Source of the DNA: Desarmillaria ectypa
Lineage: Eukaryota; Basidiomycota; Agaricomycetes; Agaricales; Physalacriaceae
DNA length: 64,000 nucleotides
NCBI GenBank assembly: GCA_030407005.1
Contig: JAUDYN010000007.1
Coordinates: 2,356,001 to 2,420,000, forward strand
Direction: 5' to 3'
Part shown: piece after piece, positions 23,064 through 34,646 of the stretch
Numbering within the stretch: position 1 is the stretch's first letter
Layout: the number at the start of each line of letters is the position of its first letter
Program-made: the position numbers and the translations under genes
Notes under the pieces: generated by a model
The model's database searches: none
The model's input: only the letters and a program-made list of their open reading frames with translations
Told to the model about the DNA's origin: nothing

Positions 23064-23184
23064 CTAGATTTAATTGCATGCTTATATTTTATTTTTCTCT
23101 GCCCTCACAATTATAATAAATAGGGTCGGTATGGCAATACAAGCTGTTGTAGATACAAGTCCTATACAAGGCGGAGCGGGGTCG

Positions 23185-23966
23185 TTAGTCTATGACACCG
23201 AGATGGTCCTCTTTGATTGTGCCGATGGCAAACTGGAGGAAGAAATTAGAATTCCACAAATATGAAAAGTTGAGAGAACGCACAATTTCGGTGGCATCAA
23301 CACGAGTACCGACAATCTTCAGCCGTACCCGGGTGTTTTTTTCGATAATCTGTAGGTGTTATAGACACCAATACGGATCATACATAGGGCAGCATACCTG
23401 ATCTTCAGAGGCAAACGAAGGAGGATTCGAATTAGGGTCAAATCGCAAGCCGGGGTGTATAAGCTGCCAACGAGATCAAGAGTCGTCTGTCTAAGAAAAA
23501 AATCAGAGTGTACCCACCTGGTGCGACACGAATACCGTCAACGGTCCACACTCAGCGAAAAATCCCATCTGGAGAGTAGGTAAGTTGAGTTCACAGGTTT
23601 TTCTCAAAAATAAAAAAAGGAAGGATACGCACCTTGTTCACATTCGTGACGACCCCATCAACAACCTCCCCTTTGAACGGTTTGAACACGATAGCACGAT
23701 ATCGTGTGACGAACTCTGCTTGTCCACTCCCACTCATCACCATGCCCTTCCCGATGTCCAGTATAGAAACAACGGCGATGATGTACCCAAAAGATCCCAA
23801 ACATGTCCCTTCGACGTCCGCGTACAGTTTTGACTCGAGAAAATTGAGCATCCGAGGTCCAAAGTAGGACGGGTGCAGGAGAATCGTGTGTGTTAGCTCT
23901 TTCTTTGTTTTTGAATTTCATTGTCTGGGTAATAGGTAGGTAAGGAGAACTCACGATGAAGAACAT
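23185..23966 (-). CDS. RPB7: RNA polymerase II subunit RPB7
   Basis: Forms the Rpb4/Rpb7 stalk of RNA polymerase II, binding nascent RNA and aiding initiation. The start MFFI (first exon of 12 nt) is at 23966. The next exon begins KELTHTILLHPSYFGP, followed by ESKLYADVEGTCLGSFGYII (tip domain) and AEFVTRYRAIVFKPFKGEVV. The C-terminal OB-fold half reads MGFFAECGPLTVFVSHQ, then LRFDPNSNPPSF, IIEKNTRVRLKIVGTRVDAT and FAIGTIKEDHLGVID, with the stop at 23185. Five to six short introns are needed. The RPC53 stop codon is only 77 bp upstream on the same strand. Confidence 0.95.
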
Positions 23967-24043
23967 GGCGGTGCGTGTGTAAGAGTTGGAATTTAAAATT
24001 ATCAAGTGCCGGCCCGGATTTATATAATGTACATGTTATTCTG

Positions 24044-25396
24044 TCACGTCGTATCCATCTTGATCAAGCTCTCCTCCCCTTCGAGGACCGTCCGTGGCTC
24101 CCTCTCCGCCCTCTCCATCGCCTCCAATAACACATCTACATCCGGGGCGACCACGAACCTTTTATTCACCTCTCCCAGTACATTCAGTTTCTTTTCCTTC
24201 ATGTCGAGTGAGACGGCGTGTTGGAGGAACGAGGGCTGGGTCGCAGCCATCACCTACAGAAGAAGACATAATTGAGTGCCAAACGCAAAGGAGAAGAAAG
24301 AGACGCTATACATCGAGTAGAATCCCATTGGCGAGTCTCATCTTGACAGCACCGCTCCGGTAAATTTCCAAGCGACCAATCGTCCCGTCTACGACTGGTT
24401 TCTCCTTCTCCTCAGTAGCGGGGGCTGGAATCTCGGCTTTGACGGTAGGAGCAAAGGATACTCGCTTTTTGTCTGTAGGTGGTGGTGGTGCCTCCCCTTT
24501 AAGGGTAAATGTAGGGAAGGGAGCGGGAAACTGGAAAAAGTAGAGTCTGTCCTGGCGCAGAGAATCATCCAGATCCTCTGGAGTTTGCTGAGCAAAGTCC
24601 TCGATAATATCTTCGAGCTCTTCCTCTTCCTCACTTTCGCTTAGGTTGAGAGCATTGGATGTATCGACCTCTGGGTATATACATATGAATAAAAATCAGG
24701 CAGAAAAGGGAGAAACTGACCCTCTGATTGGTGTTCCTCCTTCTTTGGTTTCTTTACGGCACCCTTGACCCTTTTCAAGCTCTCTGGAGCCATCCAGTCC
24801 ATGTTCTTGACGTTCTCCATATCGACAATCTCAACGCCTTCGTCAGGGTCCGAGTAGTTCTCTTCGTCATCTTGTGGGCCCTTGTCCTTGTCCTTGCCCT
24901 CGCTCTTGATTCTGGGCGCAGGGGTGCTGGACAGTGAGCTCGTACTTGGTCTTGTGGATGGGACAGCGATAGCGATAGGGTGGCGCCGCGTTGCAGTGTT
25001 GCCCGCCATAGTAGGGCCAAGCGCGAACGGACCACTGGCAGTCATCTCGAGCTGTTGCCTCGGAGTGCCCCGTCCTTTACCTGCATCTCCTCCTCTACCT
25101 CTACCTCTACCTCTTCCACGAGCAGGCGGTACGGCCTCTGCTGTCGGTTCCAGCTTGACCTCACTGCCAGAGATAATGAGACGCGTGACGAGGTCAGAAA
25201 TGCACATACTCTTTTTTCCGCCTTGCCGGTAGGGTAGGCACGAATTTTAGTTTTTGGGTGCCCTGCCTGGTCACATCAGAAGGACGTTTTGCGAGACTTG
25301 ATATTGCTTTTGAGTGTCTGGAGGGACCAGCATTATTATCTGTAGAAAAAGAGTTGGCTTGAGGATTGGTAGATGGAAGAAGAGCGTACCAGACAT
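24044..25396 (-). CDS. RPC53: RNA polymerase III subunit RPC53 (RPC4)
   Basis: Subunit of the Rpc37/Rpc53 module of RNA polymerase III, involved in termination and reinitiation. The first exon encodes only MS plus one base (ATG at 25396; intron 25340-25389). The N-terminal part is disordered and basic (LAKRPSDVTRQGTQKLKFVP). A GRGRGRGRG tract near 25115-25080 and an acidic stretch SESEEEEELEDIIEDF near 24640 follow. The conserved C-terminal Rpc4 domain includes YFFQFPAPFPTF, VVDGTIGRLEIYRSGAVKMR, SFLQHAVSLD and KKLNVLGEVNKRFVVAPDVD. The ATG lies 41 bp from the divergent phosphoribosyltransferase ATG, and RPB7 follows 77 bp downstream. Confidence 0.92.
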
Positions 25397-25437
25397 GACT
25401 CAGTGGCTGTGCGATGGCAATCGTATCCACCGCCAAT

Positions 25438-26319
25438 ATGAACCAAGTCAAGCATTGGCGGGTAACATACAACGATATTCACAATCTTATTCGCAAGAAT
25501 ACTTCAAAGGTTGCAGAAGAATTCAATCCAGATTTACTCTTGGCGATTGGCACGTCCTTTCCATATTTCTTTGCCTGACTACTGTTAATCAGTTTTATAA
25601 TATGTAGGCGGTGGGTCAGTGTGAATCAGTCGTATATACATATCAGAGTCTGATCTATTACAGAGGCTTTTTCCCTGCGCGTGTCATGGTGAGTCTGTTA
25701 TGTTTTCTACAGTATTCGTTGATATCGATTTCGGCAGCGCACCTTTCTTCGCGAACAGACCGATAAAAAGGCATTGCAGATTCAGGCAATTGGCCTGTCG
25801 CTCTATGAACCCGTAGAAGGTGGTACAGCTGAGCAGATTGGACAAGAGGTCGTGCGAACACAGTGGCTTGGCCCCGACGCAGGCAAGCTCCTCGTTGGCA
25901 AGCGCATCCTCATCGTCGATGAGGTCGATGATACCCGTAAAACATTGCAGTACGTTCCATCTTATTACCATTGTTCATAATAATTTTGAACATCTACCAG
26001 CTACGCTCTATCGGAACTGAAAAAAGACGTGGACAAGGAACTTGCTTCATATCCCGAGTCAGAACGCGACGCCCTTCGAGCAGCGACCCAGTTTGGTGTC
26101 TTTGTCGTGCACAACAAGCTCAAGCCCAAGCTCGCAGAGTTACCTGCCAGTCTTCCGTACTATGCCGGTGAAGAAGTAGGCGATGTCTGGCTTGATTACC
26201 CTTGGGAAATGATGTGAGCCCGTCCCTGCCGTGCCTTTTTTTTCTTTTTCTACTTGTTCTCACCATCTCGCAGGGACATTGAGGAGCACGACCGGTTAGC
26301 CGGGACACAGATAATATAA
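25438..26319 (+). CDS. Purine phosphoribosyltransferase (HPT1/XPT1-like)
   Basis: Transfers phosphoribose from PRPP to hypoxanthine, guanine or xanthine in purine salvage. The start MNQVKHWRVTYNDIHNL is at 25438. The PRPP-binding signature KRILIVDEVDDTRKTLQ is near 25905-25950, and the usual TQWLGPDAGKLLVGK precedes it. The conserved AIGGGGFFPARVM can be assembled only by ending exon 1 at 25549 with a GC donor, adding a 7-nt exon 25608-25614, and resuming at 25664. A single long intron from a GT at 25554 would give a shorter, atypical AIGTGFFPARVM. Later introns lie near 25687-25737, 25951-26000 and 26212-26274. It ends ...EEHDRLAGTQII at 26319. Exact base preference cannot be read from sequence. 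Confidence 0.9.
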
Positions 26320-26438
26320 ATGTAGACGAGATAAACTTTTTTTTTTGAAATAAAATTAGACTTTATGTGGGAAATTGAGTTTTACCTGAGGCAACTTGGC
26401 ACTGCTTGGACGCGTACACCATCATCACCCACGATTAG

Positions 26439-27634
26439 ATGGCAGAGGAGGTCGACTATGAGTCGCTACCACCAAATGCTGGCCTCGCTGTAAGTTTCTT
26501 TTTTCTTTCTGTAACATAGTTTCCAATGTTTTCAGGTTAATATGCTTGCAGGTGCCCTAGTACGTCGCTCGTCCTAGTCCAATTTCCCAGCTCTCACCTC
26601 TTTCAGGCTGGCATATCTGAACATGCAGTCATGTACCCCATCGACAGCATCAAAGTGAGTAGCCCCCAACTCGCTTGCCGTCTTGCTCACCATTGCAGAC
26701 GCGAATGCAAGTCTTCGCGACCTCACCCGTGGCAGTCTACACCGGAGTCGGGAATGCTTTTACGCGGATATCCTCGACAGAAGGCATACGGGCACTATGG
26801 CGGGGCGTGTGGTCCGTCGTGCTGGGTGCTGGGCCGGCCCATGCGGTGCATTTTGGGACTCTCGAGGCCGTCAAGGAGCTCATGGGCGGGAACCAAGTCG
26901 GGAATCAGTGGCTGGCGACCTGTACGTACCTTGCCTCGCCGTGCTCGTTGGCTAACAGATGGTCGCAGCCGTGGCAGGCGCCTCCGCCACGACCGCCGCC
27001 GACGCTCTCATGAATCCCTTTGACGGTGGGCGCTCTCTCTGACGACTATGACAGATCCATAACAGTTTACAGTGATAAAACAACGTATGCAGGTCCACAA
27101 GTCCGAGTTCCGTTCCGTCTTCACTTGTGCCCGAGTCGTCTACCGTAACGAAGGGCTTGCTGCCTTTTACGTCTCCTACCCTACCACTCTCGCCATATCT
27201 ATCCCTTTCAATGCTATCCAGTTCACAGTATACGAACAAATCAAGCGTCTCCTCAACCCCCGCCACGAGTACTCCCCCACGACTCACATCACAGCTGGTG
27301 CAATCGCTGGCGCTGTCGCAGCCGCAGTCACCACCCCGCTCGACGTCGCCAAGACCATTTTGCAGACCCGGGGCACCTCCCATGATGCAGAGATTCGTGG
27401 CGTCAAGGGTATGGCAGACGCACTCAGAGTTATATGGACTAGAGACGGGATCAAGGGCTTCGGGAGGGGGCTTACACCAAGAGTACTGACTACCGTGCCA
27501 AGTACAGCGCTCTGCTGGCTATCATACGAGTTTTTCAGTAAGCTTTTTTTTTTTGCCCATTTCTTTCTGTCATTTTCTCATATCCTCTCGCAGAGGCCGC
27601 CATACGGTCAGATACATCTGCCAGCTGCAACTGA
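26439..27634 (+). CDS. Mitochondrial carrier, mitoferrin type (MRS3/MRS4-like)
   Basis: Inner-membrane solute carrier, probably of iron. The start MAEEVDYESLPPNAGL is at 26439. The three repeats of the mitochondrial carrier family are visible, each with its P-x-D-x-x-[KR] signature: YPIDSIKTRMQ (exon junction near 26700), NPFDVIKQRMQ (near 27015-27090) and TPLDVAKTILQTRG (near 27335). The final segment GLTPRVLTTVPSTALCWLSYEFF is typical of Mrs3/Mrs4/mitoferrin. The C-terminus is KAAIRSDTSASCN after a last intron that starts near 27540. Several introns are short, and the first exons are small. It begins 119 bp after the phosphoribosyltransferase stop on the same strand. Confidence 0.92.
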
Positions 27635-28295
27635 AATATATCTATGCTCTCATTTACCCACCCACCCCCCATTGTAGCCACTTTTTGAACTTACCGTACT
27701 TGACTTGAGTGTAATATTATTCCCAGAGCGACCTGCTATTCGGTTACCGCATCCTTGGCTAAACTCCCGACGAGAACACATAGTCCAACTGAATGGTAAG
27801 ATTCTCACTTGGGCCGAAACCGGTCACACACTCGCCAATACACCGGTAGGAAATCCCCTTGGTATGGATGTCATTGCTCCCCATCGGCGGCCATAGGCTT
27901 GACCTGCGGTTTTGTAAATCCACGTATTCCCGGAGTTTGCCTCCCGCACGCCTGAGAACGATGGAAGTCCTGAGAGATAATCTTTGATCTACGCATAGTA
28001 CACCAGATATTCCTGAAGAATGAGGTCATCTGATGCAGAGGTAGCGTGCTTGCTGAAGACATCTTGCTATTGGTTGTAGTGCAGACCCACTTCGGACTTA
28101 CCGTGGTGTTTATGAAGCACCGCGTGAATCTCGGAGATGTAGGCCAGGACCTTGTTTCGAATGCGAGTGGCGGCGTTATACTTAATATATACCGTACGTC
28201 GAACATCGTCGTAAATGCGAGTATTCATTAACATCTAACCTGTACTTTACTAAAACTACTACAAGCATGAAGTTCGGCACTCATGCAATAGTATG
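27635..28295. other. Intergenic region with an unrecognised coding-like fragment (minus)
   Basis: On the minus strand, near 28230-28100, a frame begins MNTRIYDDVRRTVYIKYN and ends at a good donor (GTAAGT). A possible continuation runs to 27871. No family was recognised and no clear stop or acceptor model emerges. It may be a small gene or a relic. Confidence 0.25.
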
Positions 28296-30086
28296 TCAGA
28301 CTTTTCGGCTGACCTGTTCCCAGGGAGATTCGTCGAAGGAAGGATCTACTTCAACATCCCCGCCGATAGGCTTCCGCAAGTCGACATCCTCCATCTCGTG
28401 TTGCTCAACGGTTATAAAGACTTCAGGATGTGGAGCGGGATCGAAGCGTAGGCCCTGTAAAAAGTCTATAGGATACGGGAATCTCAGAATACGACTGGTC
28501 GAACCTGTTTTGACCTGGGGGTAGCTTCAGGTGCGGTGCCGCCGGTAGTATGGGAATGTGATCCTGCACTAGAATCGTACAACCAGCCACCTCTGGAGTT
28601 GAGACTGCTCAGAAGAGTGTTGGTATACAACTTTGGGAGTGTGAAGTTGAATACTAGATGGAGTCCTGTGGGCTATTATATGACCTTTGAGATCCTTGTG
28701 TTCTTGGGGCAATGCCACTAGACTTACGTCCAGAAGGTAGACGAGTAAATCAATTAGGGCGCAAACTGTTGTAATCAAGCATGTTTGCACAGTTGCTAGG
28801 ATGTACGTAGTCAGCTGTTCGCACCAGCCGAGGGAAAAGTAAAGCTCACATCGAATGATTCTATCGACTAATTCATCAGAACCCCGGAATCCTGTCTTGT
28901 GACTTTTCTGCACATAGATGATCAAAAAGGGAGACTCGTTCACCCAACAATGGCACACATACCCTGAACTGAAGATGAAAGATAGTGATGCATTGGAACC
29001 AGGTAAACGTACAGATACCAAACGAGAATGATAGTTATTAAAACGTCTGCAGCACATGTAGCCACGAGCCAGAGAATAACCCAATCCTATGATTGTAGTG
29101 AATCCTGCAGCAAAATTGATAAGATACGAGTTGTCGTACCTTAATATCTTGAAAATGAAGGAAGGTGCCGATTTTTAAGGCTGCAACCGTGCTACCGATG
29201 GATCCAACTCCCAATACAGGCCTTAGAAAGAGCTCTTCGCGAGGGAAAGAGCCACTCACTAGTACCAGCCAATGCAGTCACGCACACTATGGCCACCAAC
29301 CATATATTCGAGGTCAAGATCTTCACTCTCCAGGCGAAGAACAGCTGTACAGAACCAGATATCACACCCTATGATAGAATGAGCATCTGAAAAGAAAAAA
29401 CTGACATACGCTTACCGTGAAGACCGCAGCTTTTCACCGGAAATACAAGTTAACATTAACAGAGTATGTCAAAGCATCCAATGATAGAACGCACTAATGG
29501 CAAAGACTAGTAAATCAATTTGTCTTCAATAACCGTCCACTGCAAATCTATTCGGAGGCCTTACCCGGTGTGACTTTGACCAGATATGTTGGATCCACTG
29601 GACAAGGAAGCATATTGAGACAAGTTAGCCACTGTGCTAAATGACATACTGAAGTGGACAATGAGTGCATCGTACATGTAGATGAATTGCTGTCGAAGAA
29701 GTCAGTTTAGACAGATATTTGATCGACTGTGGAAGTTCACGGTAACAGTATTTGACAAATTGACTGCCAGGAGAAATAAAACCTGTTAACAGAGGTATTT
29801 TAGATTCGAACAATGTGCTGTCTGTTTGGCAGGACTCACGAGCGCCTTTAACCAAAGCTTGTCACGTCTAGTTATTGTCAGGAGAGAATGAACTGTGACG
29901 CTAGGAAGAGGACACGCACTTTTGATATGTAACCATGTATATGTACACCTGAACCAGCACGACGCCCATGAGGAGGACGTTTATCATGTGTCCCACCAGC
30001 ATAGGACCTTGACTGAGACCAAGGCTAGTCAAATATGCACTCGTAAGGCAAAAGAAAAACACTCACGAAGCTGAAGCGACAGACAT
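28296..30086 (-). CDS. DUF6534 seven-helix membrane protein (copy A)
   Basis: A member of a large basidiomycete family of predicted seven-transmembrane proteins of unknown function. The first exon encodes MSVASA (ATG at 30086). The next reads GPMLVGHMINVLLMGVVLVQ, then RDKLWLKAL, VLFLLAVNLSNTVTVNF, QFIYMYDALIVHFS and VDPTYLVKVTP. The DUF6534 part contains SDELVDRIIRC, CLITTVCALIDLLVYLLD, a LYTNTLLSSLNSRGG-like segment, and a hydrophilic tail with PEVFITVEQHEMEDVD, stopping at 28296. About ten exons are separated by introns of about 50 nt. Copy B at 49713-51512 has the same exon pattern and the same MSVA start. Confidence 0.75.
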
Positions 30087-32216
30087 TGTGACGACGTTCC
30101 GTAGATGCGTTTCTCTTAGAAATGGGATACTGCAGCTCTTCTATACCAAATCAGAATCATGGAATGATCGGTATCGAACCTGGGAAACTGATTATCAAAG
30201 ATTTAGCGACCAAATCGCCGTCCGGTTCTAATACTAATTCCCTAGTTACACTTGGGGGGTGGCGCTGCGGTGCCATCTTCAGGGGGTGATCTTTGTACTT
30301 TCGAGGATTGTAGAATACCTGCGATACAGGATCACTTGACAACGAATCACGGACTACATGGAGGAGTCAACATTCCCCTCGATACGGGCAAATGACTGAT
30401 CGTGCAAGATAGGCCGGAGTTCTCACAGTATTTCTGATTCCTCTTGCAGAAATGCTTCTTTTGATGAGAAGAACAAAACTGTTGGACAGATTGTCGAAAT
30501 TCCCAAAATAAAAGGAGTAATTAATTTTTTGCAGTTTTGCGCCGTGACACAAAATGGCAGGAGAACGTCACAAAATGTTACACATTTTCAAACAAACAAA
30601 CAAAAGAAAGGTATTCTCCGAAATTGATGTGAGATTTAGATTTTAGAAAAAACATTTGCTCGAGCCGCAAGGGCACCGAGTCCCACACGAGCTGAAGGCT
30701 ATACGTAACGGCATTTGCCCCTGTGGGACCTCAGGCACGTAACAAAATCTCACGAAACATTCGGGACACTACAACCCAGTCAAGCGGACTTGCACCGTTG
30801 CAGGGTCAACCTTGTTGGCTGCCAAAAGTCGGTATAAAGATACTCGCTCCGCAAAAAAAAAACATTTGCACGATTTTGTACCTGTCCAAAAGTGGTGCTG
30901 ACTCAGCAATATGTAGCTGGTGACATGACCCCTCCCGAAAGTCACAAGAACTTCCAATTAACGCCTGTTACTATTTACATATGACGCTGTGTTACCATCA
31001 CGCTCCTTTACGGAGTTGCTTGGCCGAACTTCCATCCAGTTCGCAGTCACCAGGTGCCAGAGATTCTGAGAGAAAATGTGAGCTCGTGGCGGCGCGAGTC
31101 TTTTTCAATCAGCTGCTGGGTGAGATGGGTGCCCCTAGATTTGCTGATAGGAATTATAATCACAAGGTGCCAGCCATTCTGAGAGAAAATGTGAGTTCGT
31201 GGCGGCTTCTGCTACCACCGAGCGCGTCATTTTCGAACAGCACTTCTTATTATTGCCAGTTTTTGAAGTACTGATCATGACTTCTTTGTGCAACCTGAGA
31301 TTCAAATCACTCATTGGCTGTGATCCAAACTCTCCATAAGAATTATATCTAGTAAAGTTTATCTCAACAGCACTAGACTACTCAGATTTAATCAAAGTAT
31401 GCATCAGTTTGTTTTAGGTTATCATAATACTTTTAAGAGGAGTAAATGTAGCAGGCTTTCCCCCTGGTGTGGGCCTTGCAAGCGTTATATAGAAGAGTTT
31501 AAGGTCCCCGTCCAAAGCCGACCAATAGACTGGTGCTAAAGGAGGGATATTGAGGGATGTTGGCATCGATAACAGTCGGAATGATGTCGCTAGACTCGCT
31601 TCTTTCCACTTGAGAGAAAGGCGGTCCAACCGGGTCATTCGAATTGAACAAACGATGTCGGTGCTAAATGTCAAGGGCCGATTTACATACATTTAGGACT
31701 CTGAATTTTCCCATCTCCCGCGAACTGGGAGAATTACTATCAATCAACCAGAAGTGTCAATCCAAATGTTCGAAGTGCCTTGTTTCCAAATTTGGTGGAA
31801 GAACAGTTTAAATATCATACCTACATTGTGCAAAGTTTCAGATTTTTCAGAAGAGCGTGAGCTGCTGCAGAATGGTGCCGGCGTGTAAGTAGTCAATTTT
31901 CGCAGGGAAGTGTCAAGACTGATCGCACCGGTGCGCCTTTGAAAAACTCCTGATTATTTTTGGGAGCGAGACCCATCAGACGAGTGAACGAGATTATCAA
32001 GGACATGAATATGTATCCTAAAAAAAAATACGAGGTAAATGGGAAAGAATTGCGGCTGCTAGAAATAAAAGGCATCGAAATTGACACCTGGTCGATAGTA
32101 GAAGTTACTGGTCCGAGCGCAAACTACGATCGCCCGGGCCGAAGGTTACCGCACAGCTGAATTCGTGGTTGTGGCTGTGTCTCTCGCTTTCTGTCCAAAA
32201 CCGCCACCTTGCAGCC
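30087..32216. other. Gene-poor region upstream of U2AF65
   Basis: About 2.1 kb without a supportable gene. It contains AT-rich DNA, an A-run near 30856-30865, a 42-nt direct repeat (listed separately) and one minus-strand coding-like frame near 31690-31414 (LDRLSLKWKEASLATSF) of unknown nature. A tRNA-like B-box near 30170 was examined and rejected. Confidence 0.45.
31052..31206. repeat. 42-nt imperfect direct repeat, two copies
   Basis: The copies at 31052-31093 and 31165-31206 match at 39 of 42 positions (core attctgagagaaaatgtgag). They are 113 nt apart start to start. They lie in the gene-poor segment and are not within a recognised element. Confidence 0.85.
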
Positions 32217-34347
32217 ATGGTTGACGACCACGGTGAGTATCATTTCCTTTCCTCTCGTCACTCGTGACACTCCCGAGCAGCCATGAAAAACGAATGGTGC
32301 TGAGGCAATTTCCCTCCAGCCGTCTTTTTCTAGCTTGTTTTTTCTCGACTTGTCAAAGACGATCCACTCATGGTGCATTTTTCTCTTCCCGTGCACCATG
32401 TTTTTATAGCTAGCTAGCCTCTCAATATTGCCGCCCGACCTACCGGCTTCCTCACACCAGCCCATTCACTTACGCGCTACGGCTTTTCTTTCTTTTTTAC
32501 AGAACGTGGAGCGTACCGTGAAGAGCGTCATCGCTCATCCAAACACGACGACAGGGAACACCGCGACCGAGACAGGGAACACAGAGGTGACCGTGGCCGA
32601 GACAGGGATCGCTACGGCGGCGGTAGGAGGGATGACAGACGGGACCGAGATCACTATAGAGACTATGACGACCATCCACGTCGTCCCCCTCGATATGACG
32701 ATGATCGGCGTGGACACAGAGGTGGACGCGATGAAGATAAAGATGGTGCTGTAAAGATTGAACGAGAAGATCGAGGTGACCGTCGAGGTCGAGGTCGGGG
32801 CGGAGGGGAGAGTGGAGGTAGAGGCAAGGGCAGAGACGGTCTCGGCACTCCCGAAAGAAGGTCACCAACCCCAGAAGGCGCCGTCCCTTTGTCGCAGCGA
32901 AGGAGAAAAGCATCTGGCTGGGATATTCACGCTCCCGGATACGAGCAATACAGCGCAATGCAAGCCAAGCAAACCGGTGCGTATTAGCTCATTTTTCTGG
33001 AATCGCTGACTAACAACATCTAATTAGGTCTCTTCAATCTTCCTGGTGCCAATCGTACTCAAATTCCTGCCATCCTGGGTATCCCTGGTCTTCCTACACC
33101 TATGCCTGTGCAAAGCTTTGGCATGGGTATTGGTGGGAATCCCAACTTGTCTCGCCAATCTCGACGACTTTACATTGGAAGCATCACGCCTGATGTCAAT
33201 GAGCAAAATTTGGCAGACTTCTTCAACGCTAAAATGGCTGAGATGAACCTTGGCACAGGCACTACAGGAAATCCTGTACTTGCCGTACAATGTAATTATG
33301 AAAAGAATTATGCCTTCGTAGAGGTATGTATATGCTTCCCATCTGCTTACTTTCGCTTACATTCAGGCCAGTTCCGCAGCGCCGAAGATGCTACCTCTGC
33401 AATGGCATTTGATGGAATCATCTTCATCAATGGACCACTCAAAATCCGTAGACCGAAAGACTATGGGGGCATGGATATGTCGGTAGGCACCGGTTCCGGC
33501 TTCCATGTGCCTGGCGTCATTTCCACGAACGTGCCCGACTCTATCAATAAGGTGTTTGTCGGCGGTCTGCCTGCTAGTCTCAATGAGGAGCAGGTACAAG
33601 AACTTCTCAAGACCTTTGGTGAATTGAAAGCCTTTAATCTCGTCCGGGAGAATGGTAATGGCGCTTCGAAGGTAAAGTTCTCTCTCATCATCCAGTTTCT
33701 ACTGACTTATTGATCTCAAGGGTTTCGCTTTCTTCGAATACGTGGATCCCGATGTCACAGATACCGCGATCCAAAGTCTCAACGGTATGGAACTCGGAGA
33801 GCGTTACTTGGTTGTCCAACGTGCCTCGGTTGGTGCCAAAGCGGATGCCCCCGGCATTCCCAACCTCCCCTACGATCAATTCCCCGAAATTCCTCGTCCA
33901 ATCATGCCGGCCGGAGAAAGTGGCTCCTCAAACCGCATCCTACTCATGCTTAATATGGTAACGCCTGACGATCTCACTGATGATCAGGAATACGGTGACC
34001 TGTACGAGGATGTCAAAGACGAATGTTCCAACTTTGGCACGGTGGAGGATTTGAGGATTCCTCGACCGGTGAAGAAGGACAAGTCGAAATGGGCGTCTGG
34101 AGACACCGGGCAGATTGCTGCACAGGATGCAGCTCGCATCGATGAGGCTTCAGGTGTGGGTCGTGTGTATGTCAAGTACAGTGACGCGGACAGTGCCAAC
34201 CGGGCTATGAAGAGCTTGGCTGGTCGATCGTTTGCTGGACGCTCGATTATTGCGACAACGTTGAGTGAGGACAGTCAAACGACACCTCCGCTCAACATCA
34301 TATTCGCCCCTCAGCCCGAGGCGCCACCTCCGTTGCCTTCTTCATAA
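32217..34347 (+). CDS. Splicing factor U2AF large subunit (U2AF65)
   Basis: Binds the polypyrimidine tract at 3' splice sites and recruits U2 snRNP. The 16-nt first exon (MVDDH plus one base) ends at 32232. A 270-nt intron, long for this window, runs to 32502. The N-terminal RS-like region is rich in Arg/Asp (HRDRDREHRGDRGRDRDR). A conserved KASGWDIHAPGYEQY-type segment, the U2AF35-interacting region, follows. Then come three RNA-recognition motifs: RRM1 with RRLYIGSITPDVNEQNL, RRM2 with NKVFVGGLPASLNEEQVQEL and GFAFFEYVDPDVTD, and the C-terminal UHM-type RRM with GVGRVYVKYSDADSANRAM and GRSFAGRSIIATT. The stop is at 34347. The protein is complete. Confidence 0.94.
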
Positions 34348-34646
34348 TACTATTGTCGCAATATTATTAGTGCTTGCTCAAATATGTTGTTGGTTGTGAG
34401 AATCCCACACTCATTCGATTCCATTTAATAGGATAATGTTCATTGCTTTCTGAAATCTGATGTAATTTTTTGCTCTTCTCAAGAGATCTGTATTTATATA
34501 AATACTAATTATCGATGAAGGAAGACTGAGAGGTGTATGACTTGCGACTGGCAATCTGGATCCTGAGCTCAAGAACATTCATCTTGAAAGCTCATGCTGG
34601 CAGGACCAGTCTCCTGATTCTTCATAACTTCTTCCTTATATCCCAT
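34348..34646. other. 3' flanks of two convergent genes
   Basis: AT-rich, probable polyadenylation regions of U2AF65 (plus) and the F-box/LRR gene (minus). No coding signal. Confidence 0.4.

Noticed and set aside
25080..25115. Repeated ctctac units as a microsatellite
   Set aside because: They encode the GRGRGRGRG tract of RPC53 in frame, so the repeat is part of the coding sequence.
30150..30240. tRNA-like B-box (ggttcgatacc on the minus strand) with a GCGA/TCGC stem upstream
   Set aside because: No pairing acceptor stem, T stem or anticodon stem could be formed; judged a chance match.
32428..33009. Alternative plus-strand frames (Thr/Glu/Val-rich) in the U2AF65 N-terminal region
   Set aside because: They are shifted readings of the RS-like repeats; the U2AF65 frame is the one that splices into the three RNA-recognition motifs.
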